DNA from: Raineyella sp. LH-20
GTDB lineage: Bacteria > Actinomycetota > Actinomycetes > Propionibacteriales > Propionibacteriaceae
NCBI RefSeq assembly: GCF_033110965.1
Contig: NZ_CP137003.1
Coordinates: 868,001-932,000 of the forward strand
Direction: 5' to 3'
DNA length: 64,000 nt
The position numbers and the translations under genes were made by a program. The first letter of the stretch is position 1, and every line of letters starts with the position of its first letter. Below, piece after piece: positions 9,632 to 17,177 of the stretch. The notes under the pieces were generated by a model. It saw only the letters and a program-made list of their open reading frames with translations. It made no database searches and was not told where the DNA came from.

Positions 9632-10021
9632 TCAGGCGGCGAGGGACACCTCGATCCACCCGTCGACCACACGGGTCGGGTGGACCGGCAGCGCCAGGGC
9701 GGAGTCACCGACGCCGTGGCCGCCGGAGAGACAGCGGCCGGTGGTGAGGTCGTAGACCTGCTTGTGCAGGGGCGAGGCGACGGTCGGCCGGTCGGCCCCG
9801 TCGATCCGGGCCGATCCGGTGATGCCCCGGGCGATGACGCCGGCACCGGTGGCCGGATCGACGTGGCCGACGGCGTGCACCCCGCCGTCCACCAGGAACA
9901 GGGCGACCTGGCGGCCGTCGACGAGGGCGGCCTCGCCGAAGCCCGGCTCGAGGTCCGCGACGCGGCAGATCCGACGCCAGTCGACGGTGCCGGTGGTGTC
10001 GGGGATGAGGGTCTGGGTCAT
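9632..10021 (-). CDS. nirD: Nitrite reductase small subunit NirD
   Basis: 129-residue Rieske-fold small subunit of NADH-dependent assimilatory nitrite reductase. VDWRRICRVADLEPGFGEAALVDGRQVALF at the N-terminal half and SPLHKQVYDLTTGRCLSGG are NirD-like. As in other NirD proteins the Cys/His ligands of a true Rieske cluster are absent. It is the first gene of the leftward nirD-narK-nasA-nasB transcript, while nirB lies divergently across a 217-bp promoter region; in many bacteria nirB and nirD are adjacent in one operon. A GGGAGCC ribosome site precedes the ATG. Confidence 0.92.
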   Translation of the reverse strand: MTQTLIPDTTGTVDWRRICRVADLEPGFGEAALVDGRQVALFLVDGGVHAVGHVDPATGAGVIARGITGSARIDGADRPTVASPLHKQVYDLTTGRCLSGGHGVGDSALALPVHPTRVVDGWIEVSLAA

Positions 10022-10060
10022 GACGGCTCCCGGTGGTGAGTGAGGTCCGGATGCTCCTCG

Positions 10061-10066
10061 ACGCTA
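10061..10066 (-). promoter_or_regulatory. -10 box of the nirD-narK-nas transcript
   Basis: Read leftward this is TAGCGT, fitting the actinobacterial TANNNT consensus, 40 bp upstream of the nirD start. Exactly 10 nt separate it from the nearest GlnR-like half-site, the same geometry as on the nirB side. No good -35 is visible, as expected for an activator-dependent promoter. Confidence 0.6.
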
Positions 10067-10076
10067 GGGACGCCCT

Positions 10077-10114
10077 GTTACGTCTCCGGTCGCGATCGAT
10101 GAACGCGCTGTTAC
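10077..10114. promoter_or_regulatory. GlnR-like box array upstream of nirD
   Basis: Pentamers at exact 11-bp steps: GTTAC (10077), GGTCG (10088), ATGAA (10099) and GTTAC (10110). The outer two match the GTNAC half-site of actinobacterial GlnR; the inner two are degenerate. GlnR activates nitrate/nitrite genes under nitrogen limitation in Streptomyces and Mycobacterium. Binding here is inferred from pattern and context. Confidence 0.55.
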
Positions 10115-10142
10115 GGAGCCCTCTCATCGCCCCCGGCAGGCC

Positions 10143-10191
10143 GTGAACTCGATGTCACGAACCGGTGACGAGCGCGGAACCGTGGTGTGAC
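10143..10191. promoter_or_regulatory. GlnR-like box array upstream of nirB
   Basis: Five pentamers in perfect 11-bp register: GTGAA (10143), GTCAC (10154), GTGAC (10165), GGAAC (10176), GTGAC (10187). This closely follows the published GlnR pattern GTNAC-n6-GNAAC repeated on one face of the helix. The last half-site ends 10 nt before the nirB -10 box. With the nirD-side array it makes a two-way nitrogen-control region. Confidence 0.75.
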
Positions 10192-10201
10192 GGCCGCTTC
10201 C

Positions 10202-10207
10202 TAGCGT
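10202..10207 (+). promoter_or_regulatory. -10 box of nirB
   Basis: TAGCGT, 31 bp before the nirB ATG, with no recognisable -35 hexamer. It is identical to the -10 proposed for nirD and for the acetamidase gene at 14225-14230. Confidence 0.6.
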
Positions 10208-10238
10208 GGAGACAGCTCCCGACACCTCAGGAGGACCG

Positions 10239-12917
10239 ATGACTCCGATCAGCCCGCCCCCGACGAGCCCGCCCCCCACCGGCCCCGCCCCCGGCGCCCG
10301 CCACGTCGTCGTGGTCGGCGGTGGCCCGGCGGCCCACCGCGTCGCCCGTTCCCTGGCCGAGGCCGCCGACGCGGGTCGTACGGTCGGGGCGCCCGTCCAC
10401 GTCACCGTGATCACCGAGGAACCGGCCCTGCCGTACGACCGGGTCGCCCTCTCCACCGCCCTCTCCGCACCGGAGACCGACCTCACCCTCGGCGATCCTG
10501 CCCTGTGGGAGCGGCCGGACGTCGACCTGCGCACCGGTGAGCGGGTGCTGGCGGTCGACCCGGACCGTCACGTGGTCAGCACCACCGTCGAGGAGGTGGC
10601 GTACGACGACCTGGTGCTCGCCACCGGGTCGTACGCCTTCCGGCCGCCGATGCCGGGCGCGGAGGCGTTGCACGTCTACCGGACACTCGCAGACATCGCG
10701 GCGCTCAGCGCCGAGGCCGAACGGCTCCGCGAGGAGCTCGGCCGGGCACCGCGGGCGGTCGTCATCGGCGGCGGCCTGCTCGGCCTGGAGGCGGCCGCCG
10801 GGATGAAGCACCTCGGCTGCGCGTCGGTCGTGCTGGAGCGCGCCGACCGGCTGATGGCCACCCAGCTCGATCCCGGGGGCGGCGAGGCGCTGGCCCGACT
10901 GGTCACCCCGACCGGGATCGCGGTCCGGACCGGCGTCACCACCACCCATGTCGAGATCGTCGACGGCCGGGTCGTCGGCATCGGGCTGGACGGCGAGGAC
11001 CTGCTGCCCGCCGACCTGGTCGTTGCCGCCATCGGCGTACGCCCCCGCGACGACCTCGCCCGCGAGGCGGGCCTCGCGATGGGCCAGCGCGGCGGTGTGG
11101 TGATCGACGCGACCTGCGCCACCTCGGCCCCGGATGTCTGGGCGATCGGCGAGGTGGCCTGCTTCGAGGGTCGCTGCGTCGGGCTGGTCGCTCCGGCCAC
11201 CGCGATGGCCGACGTCGTCGCCGACCGGATCGCCGGTGGCGCGTCGACCTTCGCCGGCTTCGACACCGCGACCAAGCTGAAGCTCTCCGGGGTCGACGTC
11301 GCCTCCTTCGGCGACGCGTTCGCCACCACGCCGGGCGCGCTCGAGGTGGTCTACGCCGACCCGGCCCGCGGCCTCTACCAGAAGCTGGTGGTCTCCGACG
11401 ACGCCGGCACGCTGCTCGGCGGGGTGCTGGTCGGCGACGCGTCGGCGTACGCCGCGCTGCGGCCGCTGGTCGGCCGCCGGCTGCCCGCCGGACCGGGTGC
11501 CTATCTGGCCGCCGGCGGGGACGGGCTGCCGGACTCCGACCTGCCCGACGACGCGATGCTGTGCTCCTGCAACAGCGTCAGCGTCGGCACCGTCCGCGGT
11601 GCCGTCCGCGGTGAGCTGGGCGACCCGTGCCACGACGTCGCGTCACTGAAGGCCTGCACCCGGGCCGGCACCACCTGCGGCTCCTGTGTCGGGCTGTTGA
11701 AGAAGACCCTCGACAAGGAGCTGGCCGCCCAGGGCCTGGAGGTCTCCACCGCGCTGTGCGAGCACTTCGCGATGACCCGGGCCGCCCTGTTCGAGGCCGT
11801 CCGGGTGCTGCAGTTGCGGTCGTTCGAGGAGGTCCTCACCCGCTTCGGCACCGGGCGCGGCTGCGACGTCTGCAAGCCGACGATCGCCTCGATCCTGGCC
11901 ACCCAGTACGACGAGTACGTCCTCGACGCCGGCCGCGCCGGACTGCAGGACACCAACGACCGGGCGCTGGCGAACATGCAGAAGGACGGCACCTACTCGG
12001 TGGTGCCGCGGATCCCGGCCGGTGAGATCACCCCGGAGGGCCTGGCGGTGATCGCGCAGGTGGCACAGGACTACGGGCTCTACACGAAGATCACCGGGGC
12101 CCAGCGGATCGACCTGTTCGGGGCGCGGCTGGAGCAGCTGCCGGACATCTGGAAGCGGCTGGTCGACGCCGGCTTCGAGTCGGGGCAGGCGTACGGCAAG
12201 TCGCTGCGGACGGTGAAGTCGTGTGTCGGCAGCACCTGGTGTCGCTACGGCGTGCAGGATTCGGTGGCGATGGCGATCGCGCTGGAGCTGCGCTACCGCG
12301 GGCTGCGCGCACCGCACAAGCTGAAGATGGCCGTCTCCGGCTGCGCCCGGGAATGCGCCGAGGCACAGGGCAAGGACGTCGGTGTGATCGCCACCGACAA
12401 GGGCTGGAACCTGTGGGTCGGCGGCAACGGCGGGATGACGCCGCGACACGCCGAGCTGCTCGCCCAGGACCTGAGCGACGAGATGCTGATCCGGTGCATC
12501 GACCGGTTCCTGATGTACTACGTCCGCACCGCCGACCGGCTGCAGCGTACGGCCCGCTGGATCGAGGAGCTCGACGGTGGCCTGGACCACCTGCGGGCCG
12601 TGGTGCTGGAGGACTCGCTGGGCATCGGCGCCGATCTGGAGGCGGCGATGGAGCGGCACGTGGCGGCCTACACCGACGAGTGGGCCGCGACGCTGAACGA
12701 CCCGGAGCGGCTGCGCCGGTTCCGGTCGTTCGTGAACGCCCCGCTGACCCCCGACGACGGCCCGGCGTACGTGCTCGAGCGCGGGCAACGGCGGCCGGCC
12801 ACCGCGGCCGAGCGCGCCGGCGTGCTGGCCGACGGAGTGGTGGCGTACGAAGCCGCCGCGCCGGAGCCGGTGCTGCTGGCCGGGCCGTTGCTGTCGGTCG
12901 GGCCACGCGGGGACTGA
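10239..12917 (+). CDS. nirB: NADH-dependent assimilatory nitrite reductase large subunit NirB
   Basis: About 892 residues. Order of domains: FAD/NAD(P) pyridine nucleotide reductase (VVVVGGGPAAHRVARSLAEA at about 20; VVIGGGLLGLEAAAGMKHLG), BFD-type [2Fe-2S] domain (CSCNSV with CTRAGTTCGSC), then the nitrite/sulfite reductase halves. The siroheme/[4Fe-4S] ligands are visible as CVGSTWCRYG near residue 662 and CARECAEAQ near residue 702. It reduces nitrite to ammonium with six electrons, together with NirD. The start at 10239 is supported by AGGAGG just upstream; the first ~15 residues are a proline-rich tail. Downstream nnaR follows after 91 bp on the same strand. Confidence 0.96.
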   Translation: MTPISPPPTSPPPTGPAPGARHVVVVGGGPAAHRVARSLAEAADAGRTVGAPVHVTVITEEPALPYDRVALSTALSAPETDLTLGDPALWERPDVDLRTGERVLAVDPDRHVVSTTVEEVAYDDLVLATGSYAFRPPMPGAEALHVYRTLADIAALSAEAERLREELGRAPRAVVIGGGLLGLEAAAGMKHLGCASVVLERADRLMATQLDPGGGEALARLVTPTGIAVRTGVTTTHVEIVDGRVVGIGLDGEDLLPADLVVAAIGVRPRDDLAREAGLAMGQRGGVVIDATCATSAPDVWAIGEVACFEGRCVGLVAPATAMADVVADRIAGGASTFAGFDTATKLKLSGVDVASFGDAFATTPGALEVVYADPARGLYQKLVVSDDAGTLLGGVLVGDASAYAALRPLVGRRLPAGPGAYLAAGGDGLPDSDLPDDAMLCSCNSVSVGTVRGAVRGELGDPCHDVASLKACTRAGTTCGSCVGLLKKTLDKELAAQGLEVSTALCEHFAMTRAALFEAVRVLQLRSFEEVLTRFGTGRGCDVCKPTIASILATQYDEYVLDAGRAGLQDTNDRALANMQKDGTYSVVPRIPAGEITPEGLAVIAQVAQDYGLYTKITGAQRIDLFGARLEQLPDIWKRLVDAGFESGQAYGKSLRTVKSCVGSTWCRYGVQDSVAMAIALELRYRGLRAPHKLKMAVSGCARECAEAQGKDVGVIATDKGWNLWVGGNGGMTPRHAELLAQDLSDEMLIRCIDRFLMYYVRTADRLQRTARWIEELDGGLDHLRAVVLEDSLGIGADLEAAMERHVAAYTDEWAATLNDPERLRRFRSFVNAPLTPDDGPAYVLERGQRRPATAAERAGVLADGVVAYEAAAPEPVLLAGPLLSVGPRGD

Positions 12918-13008
12918 TGGGGCGGGCCCCGGCCACGGCGTCGTACGCCTCGAGCGGCCCGGCGTCGTACGCTTCGGGCAGGGGATCTGCGGACGACGGG
13001 ACCGAGCG

Positions 13009-14157
13009 ATGAGCCAGCAGACGGCAGGCACCGCGGAGCCTGGGGCGCTGCCACTGCTCGGGTTCCGGATCGCGGTGACCGCGCACCGGCGCGCCGACGA
13101 CCTGATCGCGGCGTTCGAGCGGCGCGGGGCGGTGGTGCTGCACGTGCCGGTGTTGCGGATCGGGCCGGTCGCCGAGGACGCCCAGCTGCTCGCCGACACC
13201 CGGCAGGTGCTGGCCACTCCGCCGGACATCACCATCGTGTCGACGGCGTACGGGATGCGCCGGTGGGCGGAGGCGGCCGACGCCGCCGGACTGATGGACG
13301 ACCTGGTCGAGGTGCTCGGTCGTTCCCGGCTGATGATCCGCGGCACCAAGGCGCGCGGCCAGGTCCGGGCACTGGGGCTGGACGACAGCGCGGCGCCGGA
13401 CGGTGAGCTCACCGCCGAGCTGGTCGATCTCGCGCTGGCCGAGGGCGTCGCCGGGAGGACGGTGGTGGTCCAGCTGCACGGCTACACCGACCACCGTCAA
13501 CTCGACCGGCTGCGGGACGCCGGGGCGAGGGTGCTGGCCGTGGAGCCGTACCGGTGGTTGTCCGACGAGGATGTCGCCGCGATCGACCAGCTGATCGACA
13601 CGGTGGTGCGGGGCGCCCTGGACGTGGTGACCTTCACCAGCGCGCCGGCCGTCGACGCCCTGCTCGACCGGGCCCGCGACCTCGGTGCCCTGGACGGGTT
13701 CGTCGAGTCGCTGCGATCCGGGGAGGTCACCGCGGCGGCGGTCGGGCCGGTCACCGCCGGGCCGCTGGCGGAGCTGGGCGTGACGGTGCTCTTCCCGGAA
13801 CGGCACCGGATGGGCGCGATGATCAAGGAGGTCACCGACTTCCTGACGACCGAACGGTGCCGGGTGGTCGCCACCGGTGCGGGACCGCTCGAGCTGCGCG
13901 GCCATGCGGTCATCGTCGACGGCGAGCCGGTCCAGCTGTCCCCCGGCTCGATGCGGATCCTGCGCCGGCTCGCCGCCACTCCGGGGCAGGTGGTCAGCCG
14001 TGAGGGACTGCTCGCCGAGCTGTCCCCGTGCACCACCCCGCATGCCCTCGACGTGGCCGTCAACCGGCTGCGCGCCGCCCTGCCCGACGGCCGTGTCGTC
14101 CGTACGGTCCCCCGCCGCGGACATCTGCTGGTCGCCGATCCCGCCGGGCTCGGCTGA
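13009..14157 (+). CDS. nnaR: NnaR-type regulator: HemD-like domain fused to C-terminal winged helix
   Basis: 382 residues. Residues ~15-270 resemble uroporphyrinogen-III synthase (GFRIAVTAHRRADDLIAAFERRGA, TAAAVGPVTAGPLAELGV). Residues ~290-378 form an OmpR/PhoB-type winged helix (LSPGSMRILRRLAATPGQVVSREGLLAEL ... AVNRLRAAL ... VRTVPRRGHLLV). This fusion is the architecture of NnaR, reported in Streptomyces and Mycobacterium as a nitrate/nitrite assimilation regulator that cooperates with GlnR. Its position directly after nirB supports the same role. Whether the HemD part retains synthase activity or only senses a tetrapyrrole is not decidable here. Confidence 0.85.
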   Translation: MSQQTAGTAEPGALPLLGFRIAVTAHRRADDLIAAFERRGAVVLHVPVLRIGPVAEDAQLLADTRQVLATPPDITIVSTAYGMRRWAEAADAAGLMDDLVEVLGRSRLMIRGTKARGQVRALGLDDSAAPDGELTAELVDLALAEGVAGRTVVVQLHGYTDHRQLDRLRDAGARVLAVEPYRWLSDEDVAAIDQLIDTVVRGALDVVTFTSAPAVDALLDRARDLGALDGFVESLRSGEVTAAAVGPVTAGPLAELGVTVLFPERHRMGAMIKEVTDFLTTERCRVVATGAGPLELRGHAVIVDGEPVQLSPGSMRILRRLAATPGQVVSREGLLAELSPCTTPHALDVAVNRLRAALPDGRVVRTVPRRGHLLVADPAGLG

Positions 14158-14160
14158 TAT

Positions 14161-14230
14161 GTCACTCGGCTGAGCCGTAACAGGGTCGTCAACGAGGTGA
14201 CATCCCCCGCGTCACCGACGTCGCTAGCGT
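14161..14230 (+). promoter_or_regulatory. GlnR-like half-sites and -10 box before the acetamidase gene
   Basis: GTAAC (14177) and GTCAA (14188) are 11 bp apart; GTGAC (14197) and GTCAC (14211) follow with less regular spacing. A TAGCGT -10 box at 14225-14230 starts 9 nt after the last half-site. The layout repeats that of nirB and nirD, though the phasing is imperfect, so this is a weaker GlnR candidate. Confidence 0.45.
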
Positions 14231-14258
14231 CCTCGGTCAGGGCGGTCGGACGACCGAC

Positions 14259-14303
14259 ACCAGGCACCGGACACCGGACACCGGACACCGGACACCGGAC
14301 ACC
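14259..14303. repeat. 10-bp tandem repeat (CACCGGACAC) in the acetamidase 5' leader
   Basis: About four to five consecutive copies of a CACCGGACAC-type 10-mer lie immediately before the ribosome binding site of the next gene. One turn of DNA per unit. No known function. Confidence 0.8.
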
Positions 14304-14314
14304 GAGGAGGCGAT

Positions 14315-15661
14315 ATGGCGACCACAGGCAGGCACGCAGCGGAGATCATCGAACAGGGAGTGGGCCGGCGGGGCCTGCTGGGGGCCGTCGCGGCGATCGG
14401 CGCGGTCGCCACGCTGGCCGGGCCGGCCCGAGAGGCTTTCGCCGCTCCCGGGTCGTCGCCCCGGAGCGGCGACTTCTTCCGCGGTGTCCTGCAGCCCGGC
14501 AAGGGACCGATCCTCGGGCAGCACTATCTGTCGTCGCGCACTGAGGACGTGTTGTGGGGGTATGTCCCGACCGTCCATGCCGCTTCGGTGGCGACCATCG
14601 GGTCGGGGGAGACCATCACCATCGACGCCCTCTCGCACGAGGGCATCCTGGAGGACCAGGGCCGCGACCCGGTGACCTGGTTCGGCGCGCACGGGGTCAC
14701 CCGCGACCACGTGCTCGACGACGCCATCGACGTGGCGGCCCACTACACGCGTACGCCACGCTCCTTCGACGTCGACGGCCCGCACGTCGTGACCGGCCCG
14801 GTGGCCGTACGCGGCGCGGAGCCCGGTGACGTCCTGAAGATCGAGACCCTGAGCCTGATGGCGAGGGTCCCGTACGGGGTGGTGTCGAGTCGCCACGGCA
14901 AGGGGGCCCTCGGCCGCACCGCCACGGGGGCGCCGGCCGGCATCACCCTCGGGGAGGTGATGCCGCCGGTGGCCACCGACGGCCGATCCACGAAGGATCC
15001 CACCACGTACGGCAACGTCTCGGTCTTCGCGTCGGTCAACGGCAATCACGCGATGATGAAGGACGGCGCCCACACCCTGCAGTTCCCGCTCCGGCCGTTC
15101 TTCGGGATGATGGGCGTCGCCTTCAGCGAGGCAGCGGGGCTGACCGACCCGAGCGCCAACTCGATCCCGCCGACGCTGGGCGGTGGCAACATCGACATCC
15201 GCCACCTCGGCGAGGGGTCGACCTTCTACCTGCCGGTCAAGGCGCCCGGGGCGCTGTTCTACGTCGGTGACCCGCACATGGCGATGGGCGACGGCGAGGT
15301 GGCACTGACGGCGATGGAGGGGTCGATCCGCGGGACCTTCCGGTTGACCGTGTGCAAGCCCGGTAGCGGTGACGCCCCTAGCGTGGCCTATCACTACCCC
15401 TTCGCCGAGACCGCCGAGCACTGGATCCCGATCGGTCTGTCCGACCCCGATGGTTCGGTCGGTGGGCAGAACAACGATCTCAACGTCGGCATGCGTCGCG
15501 CGGTCGTCAACGCCCTCGACTTCCTCGAGCACGACAAGGGGCTCAGTCGTGCCGTGGCGTACGCCTACCTGTCCGCGGCGGCCGACTTCGTGGTGTCCCA
15601 GGTCGTCGACCGTACGGTCGGGGTGCACGGTCTGATCCGCAAGAGCGATCTGGTCGGCTGA
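14315..15661 (+). CDS. Acetamidase/formamidase family protein with export signal
   Basis: 448 residues of the FmdA/AmdA family, which hydrolyses short amides to ammonium and carboxylate. Residues ~18-45 (GRRGLLGAVAAIGAVATLAG ... AFA) look like a twin-arginine-style signal peptide. The mature part has family segments such as ATIGSGETITIDALSHEGI, HVVTGPVAVRGAEPGDVLKIE and a long C-terminal domain. Export would be unusual for the classical cytoplasmic amidases, so the true substrate may differ. ATG at 14315 has GAGGAGG seven bases upstream. The GlnR-like promoter and the neighbouring nitrate genes argue for nitrogen scavenging. Confidence 0.85.
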   Translation: MATTGRHAAEIIEQGVGRRGLLGAVAAIGAVATLAGPAREAFAAPGSSPRSGDFFRGVLQPGKGPILGQHYLSSRTEDVLWGYVPTVHAASVATIGSGETITIDALSHEGILEDQGRDPVTWFGAHGVTRDHVLDDAIDVAAHYTRTPRSFDVDGPHVVTGPVAVRGAEPGDVLKIETLSLMARVPYGVVSSRHGKGALGRTATGAPAGITLGEVMPPVATDGRSTKDPTTYGNVSVFASVNGNHAMMKDGAHTLQFPLRPFFGMMGVAFSEAAGLTDPSANSIPPTLGGGNIDIRHLGEGSTFYLPVKAPGALFYVGDPHMAMGDGEVALTAMEGSIRGTFRLTVCKPGSGDAPSVAYHYPFAETAEHWIPIGLSDPDGSVGGQNNDLNVGMRRAVVNALDFLEHDKGLSRAVAYAYLSAAADFVVSQVVDRTVGVHGLIRKSDLVG

Positions 15662-15704
15662 GTCGTCCGATCGGAGTCCCGCCGACCGGCCTAATCTGGA
15701 GGGT

Positions 15705-16430
15705 ATGGCCGACGACATCGAGGACGATGACCTTCGCGACGACAGCTTCGCCAACTACGAGCGACTGGTCGCCCACGGCAGCGAGTTGGCCCGCGTCCTG
15801 CTGACCTACCAGGGCGGGATCGACGAGATCATGACCAAGCTGACGATCCTGCGCCGCGAGTACGAGCAGGCCTACGACTACAACCCGATCGAGCACCTCA
15901 GCGCCCGGCTGAAGTCGCCCGTCAGCATCGTCGAGAAGGCCCGGCGGCGCCATGTCGAGCCGACCATCGACGGTGTCCGGGAGGCGATCACCGACATCGC
16001 CGGCGTCCGGGTGATCACCTCGTTCGAGAGCGACGTCTACCGGGTGCGCGACGTGCTCTGTGCGCAGGCGGACCTCACCGTGCTGAAGGTGAAGGACTAC
16101 ATCGCCCAGCCGAAGCCGAACGGTTATCGCAGCCTGCACGTCATCTTCGAGGTGCCGGTGTTCCTCACCGACCGGATCGCCCGGGTCCCGGTGGAGGTGC
16201 AGTTCCGCACCATCGCGATGGACTTCTGGGCCGCCCTGGAGCACAAGATCTACTACAAGTTCGACCGTACGGTCCCCGAGGCCCTCCTCGACAGCCTCTA
16301 CAGCACCGCGCTGACCTCGGCGAAGCTGGACGGTGAGATGGAGGCCCTGCACCGCCAGATCCGCGGCGACGAGCCGCACCTGTTGGCCGGCGAGCGCACC
16401 TCGGTGGACGGCGGGTCGGTCAACTTCTGA
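15705..16430 (+). CDS. Small alarmone synthetase (RelA/SpoT synthetase domain only)
   Basis: 241 residues carrying a single (p)ppGpp synthetase domain: DIAGVRVI, the G-loop-like KPNGYRSLHVIF, and VEVQFRTIAMDFWAALEHKIYYK. No HD hydrolase, TGS or ACT domain, so it should make but not degrade pppGpp from ATP and GTP/GDP. Size and order fit the RelQ/YjbM-type group. TGGAGG precedes the ATG. It is convergent with the TetR gene, 15 bp between stops, and stands alone. Confidence 0.92.
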   Translation: MADDIEDDDLRDDSFANYERLVAHGSELARVLLTYQGGIDEIMTKLTILRREYEQAYDYNPIEHLSARLKSPVSIVEKARRRHVEPTIDGVREAITDIAGVRVITSFESDVYRVRDVLCAQADLTVLKVKDYIAQPKPNGYRSLHVIFEVPVFLTDRIARVPVEVQFRTIAMDFWAALEHKIYYKFDRTVPEALLDSLYSTALTSAKLDGEMEALHRQIRGDEPHLLAGERTSVDGGSVNF

Positions 16431-16445
16431 GCGTACGGCCCCGCC

Positions 16446-17132
16446 TCATTCCACCAGCAGGTCCTGCGCCGCGTCGAAGGCGGCGCCGATCCGCGGGTCC
16501 TGCAGGCCGAGCATCCGCAGGCAGGCGCGGGCGATGTCGGTCTCGTACTCCGGACGGAATCGGCCGGCCGTCCGCAGCCCGATCACCGACTCGACGAGCT
16601 GCATCACGAGCGTCCCGCACAGCGCACGGTCGACCAGCGGCACCACCGCCTCGGCGAAATCCCCGTAGACCCGGATCAGCTCAGCACGGTCCGCGCGGAA
16701 TCCCGCGTATTCCGGCTTCTCCTGCACCTCGGGCAGCTCGTAGAGGCTCGCGATGTTGTGCCGGGCACCGGCGAGGGTCCGGACGTCGGCGACCACCAGG
16801 GCGCACAGCCGGGCCGCCGGATCCCGCCCCGCGTCCGGGCTCTCCCGCAAGGCCGTCGCGAAGCCGAGGCTCGGCCGGATCGACGAGGACAGCAGCTCCA
16901 GCAGGATCTCGTCCTTGCTGGAGAAGTGGTAATACACCGACGCCTGTCGGATGCCGGCGCGCTCGGCGATCTGCCGGGTGGTGCAGGAGACGAAGCCCTC
17001 CTCGACGAAGAGTGACGCGGCCGCCTCGAGGATCTGGTCGCGCGTGGTCACGCCGGACTCCTCGGTCGCCGGGTTCGCCCGCGGACGACCGGGGCGACGC
17101 GGATGTTCAGGTGTCTGGGCCACGCCCCGCAT
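16446..17132 (-). CDS. TetR/AcrR-family regulator of the carboxylase operon
   Basis: About 228 residues. The N-terminal helix-turn-helix is clear (RDQILEAAASLFVEEGFVSCTTRQIAERAGIRQASVYYHFSSKDEIL), followed by a divergent ligand-binding domain. Start at 17132 (MRGVAQTPEH) is preferred over an in-frame Met at 17165. It is the last gene of the leftward permease-UAAP-carboxylase-atzF run, about 45 bp after the hydrolase stop. A perfect palindrome in front of the permease (26000-26019) is the natural candidate operator. The ligand could be guanidine, urea, carboxyguanidine or allophanate; this is inference. Confidence 0.9.
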   Translation of the reverse strand: MRGVAQTPEHPRRPGRPRANPATEESGVTTRDQILEAAASLFVEEGFVSCTTRQIAERAGIRQASVYYHFSSKDEILLELLSSSIRPSLGFATALRESPDAGRDPAARLCALVVADVRTLAGARHNIASLYELPEVQEKPEYAGFRADRAELIRVYGDFAEAVVPLVDRALCGTLVMQLVESVIGLRTAGRFRPEYETDIARACLRMLGLQDPRIGAAFDAAQDLLVE

Positions 17133-17177
17133 TATGGCAGCGTACGAGGGCTCGACCGACCGCATGTCGACGCGGGA

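Noticed and set aside
9632-10021. True Rieske [2Fe-2S] ferredoxin
   Set aside because: Cys-x-His and Cys-x2-His ligand pairs are missing; sequence and context fit NirD.
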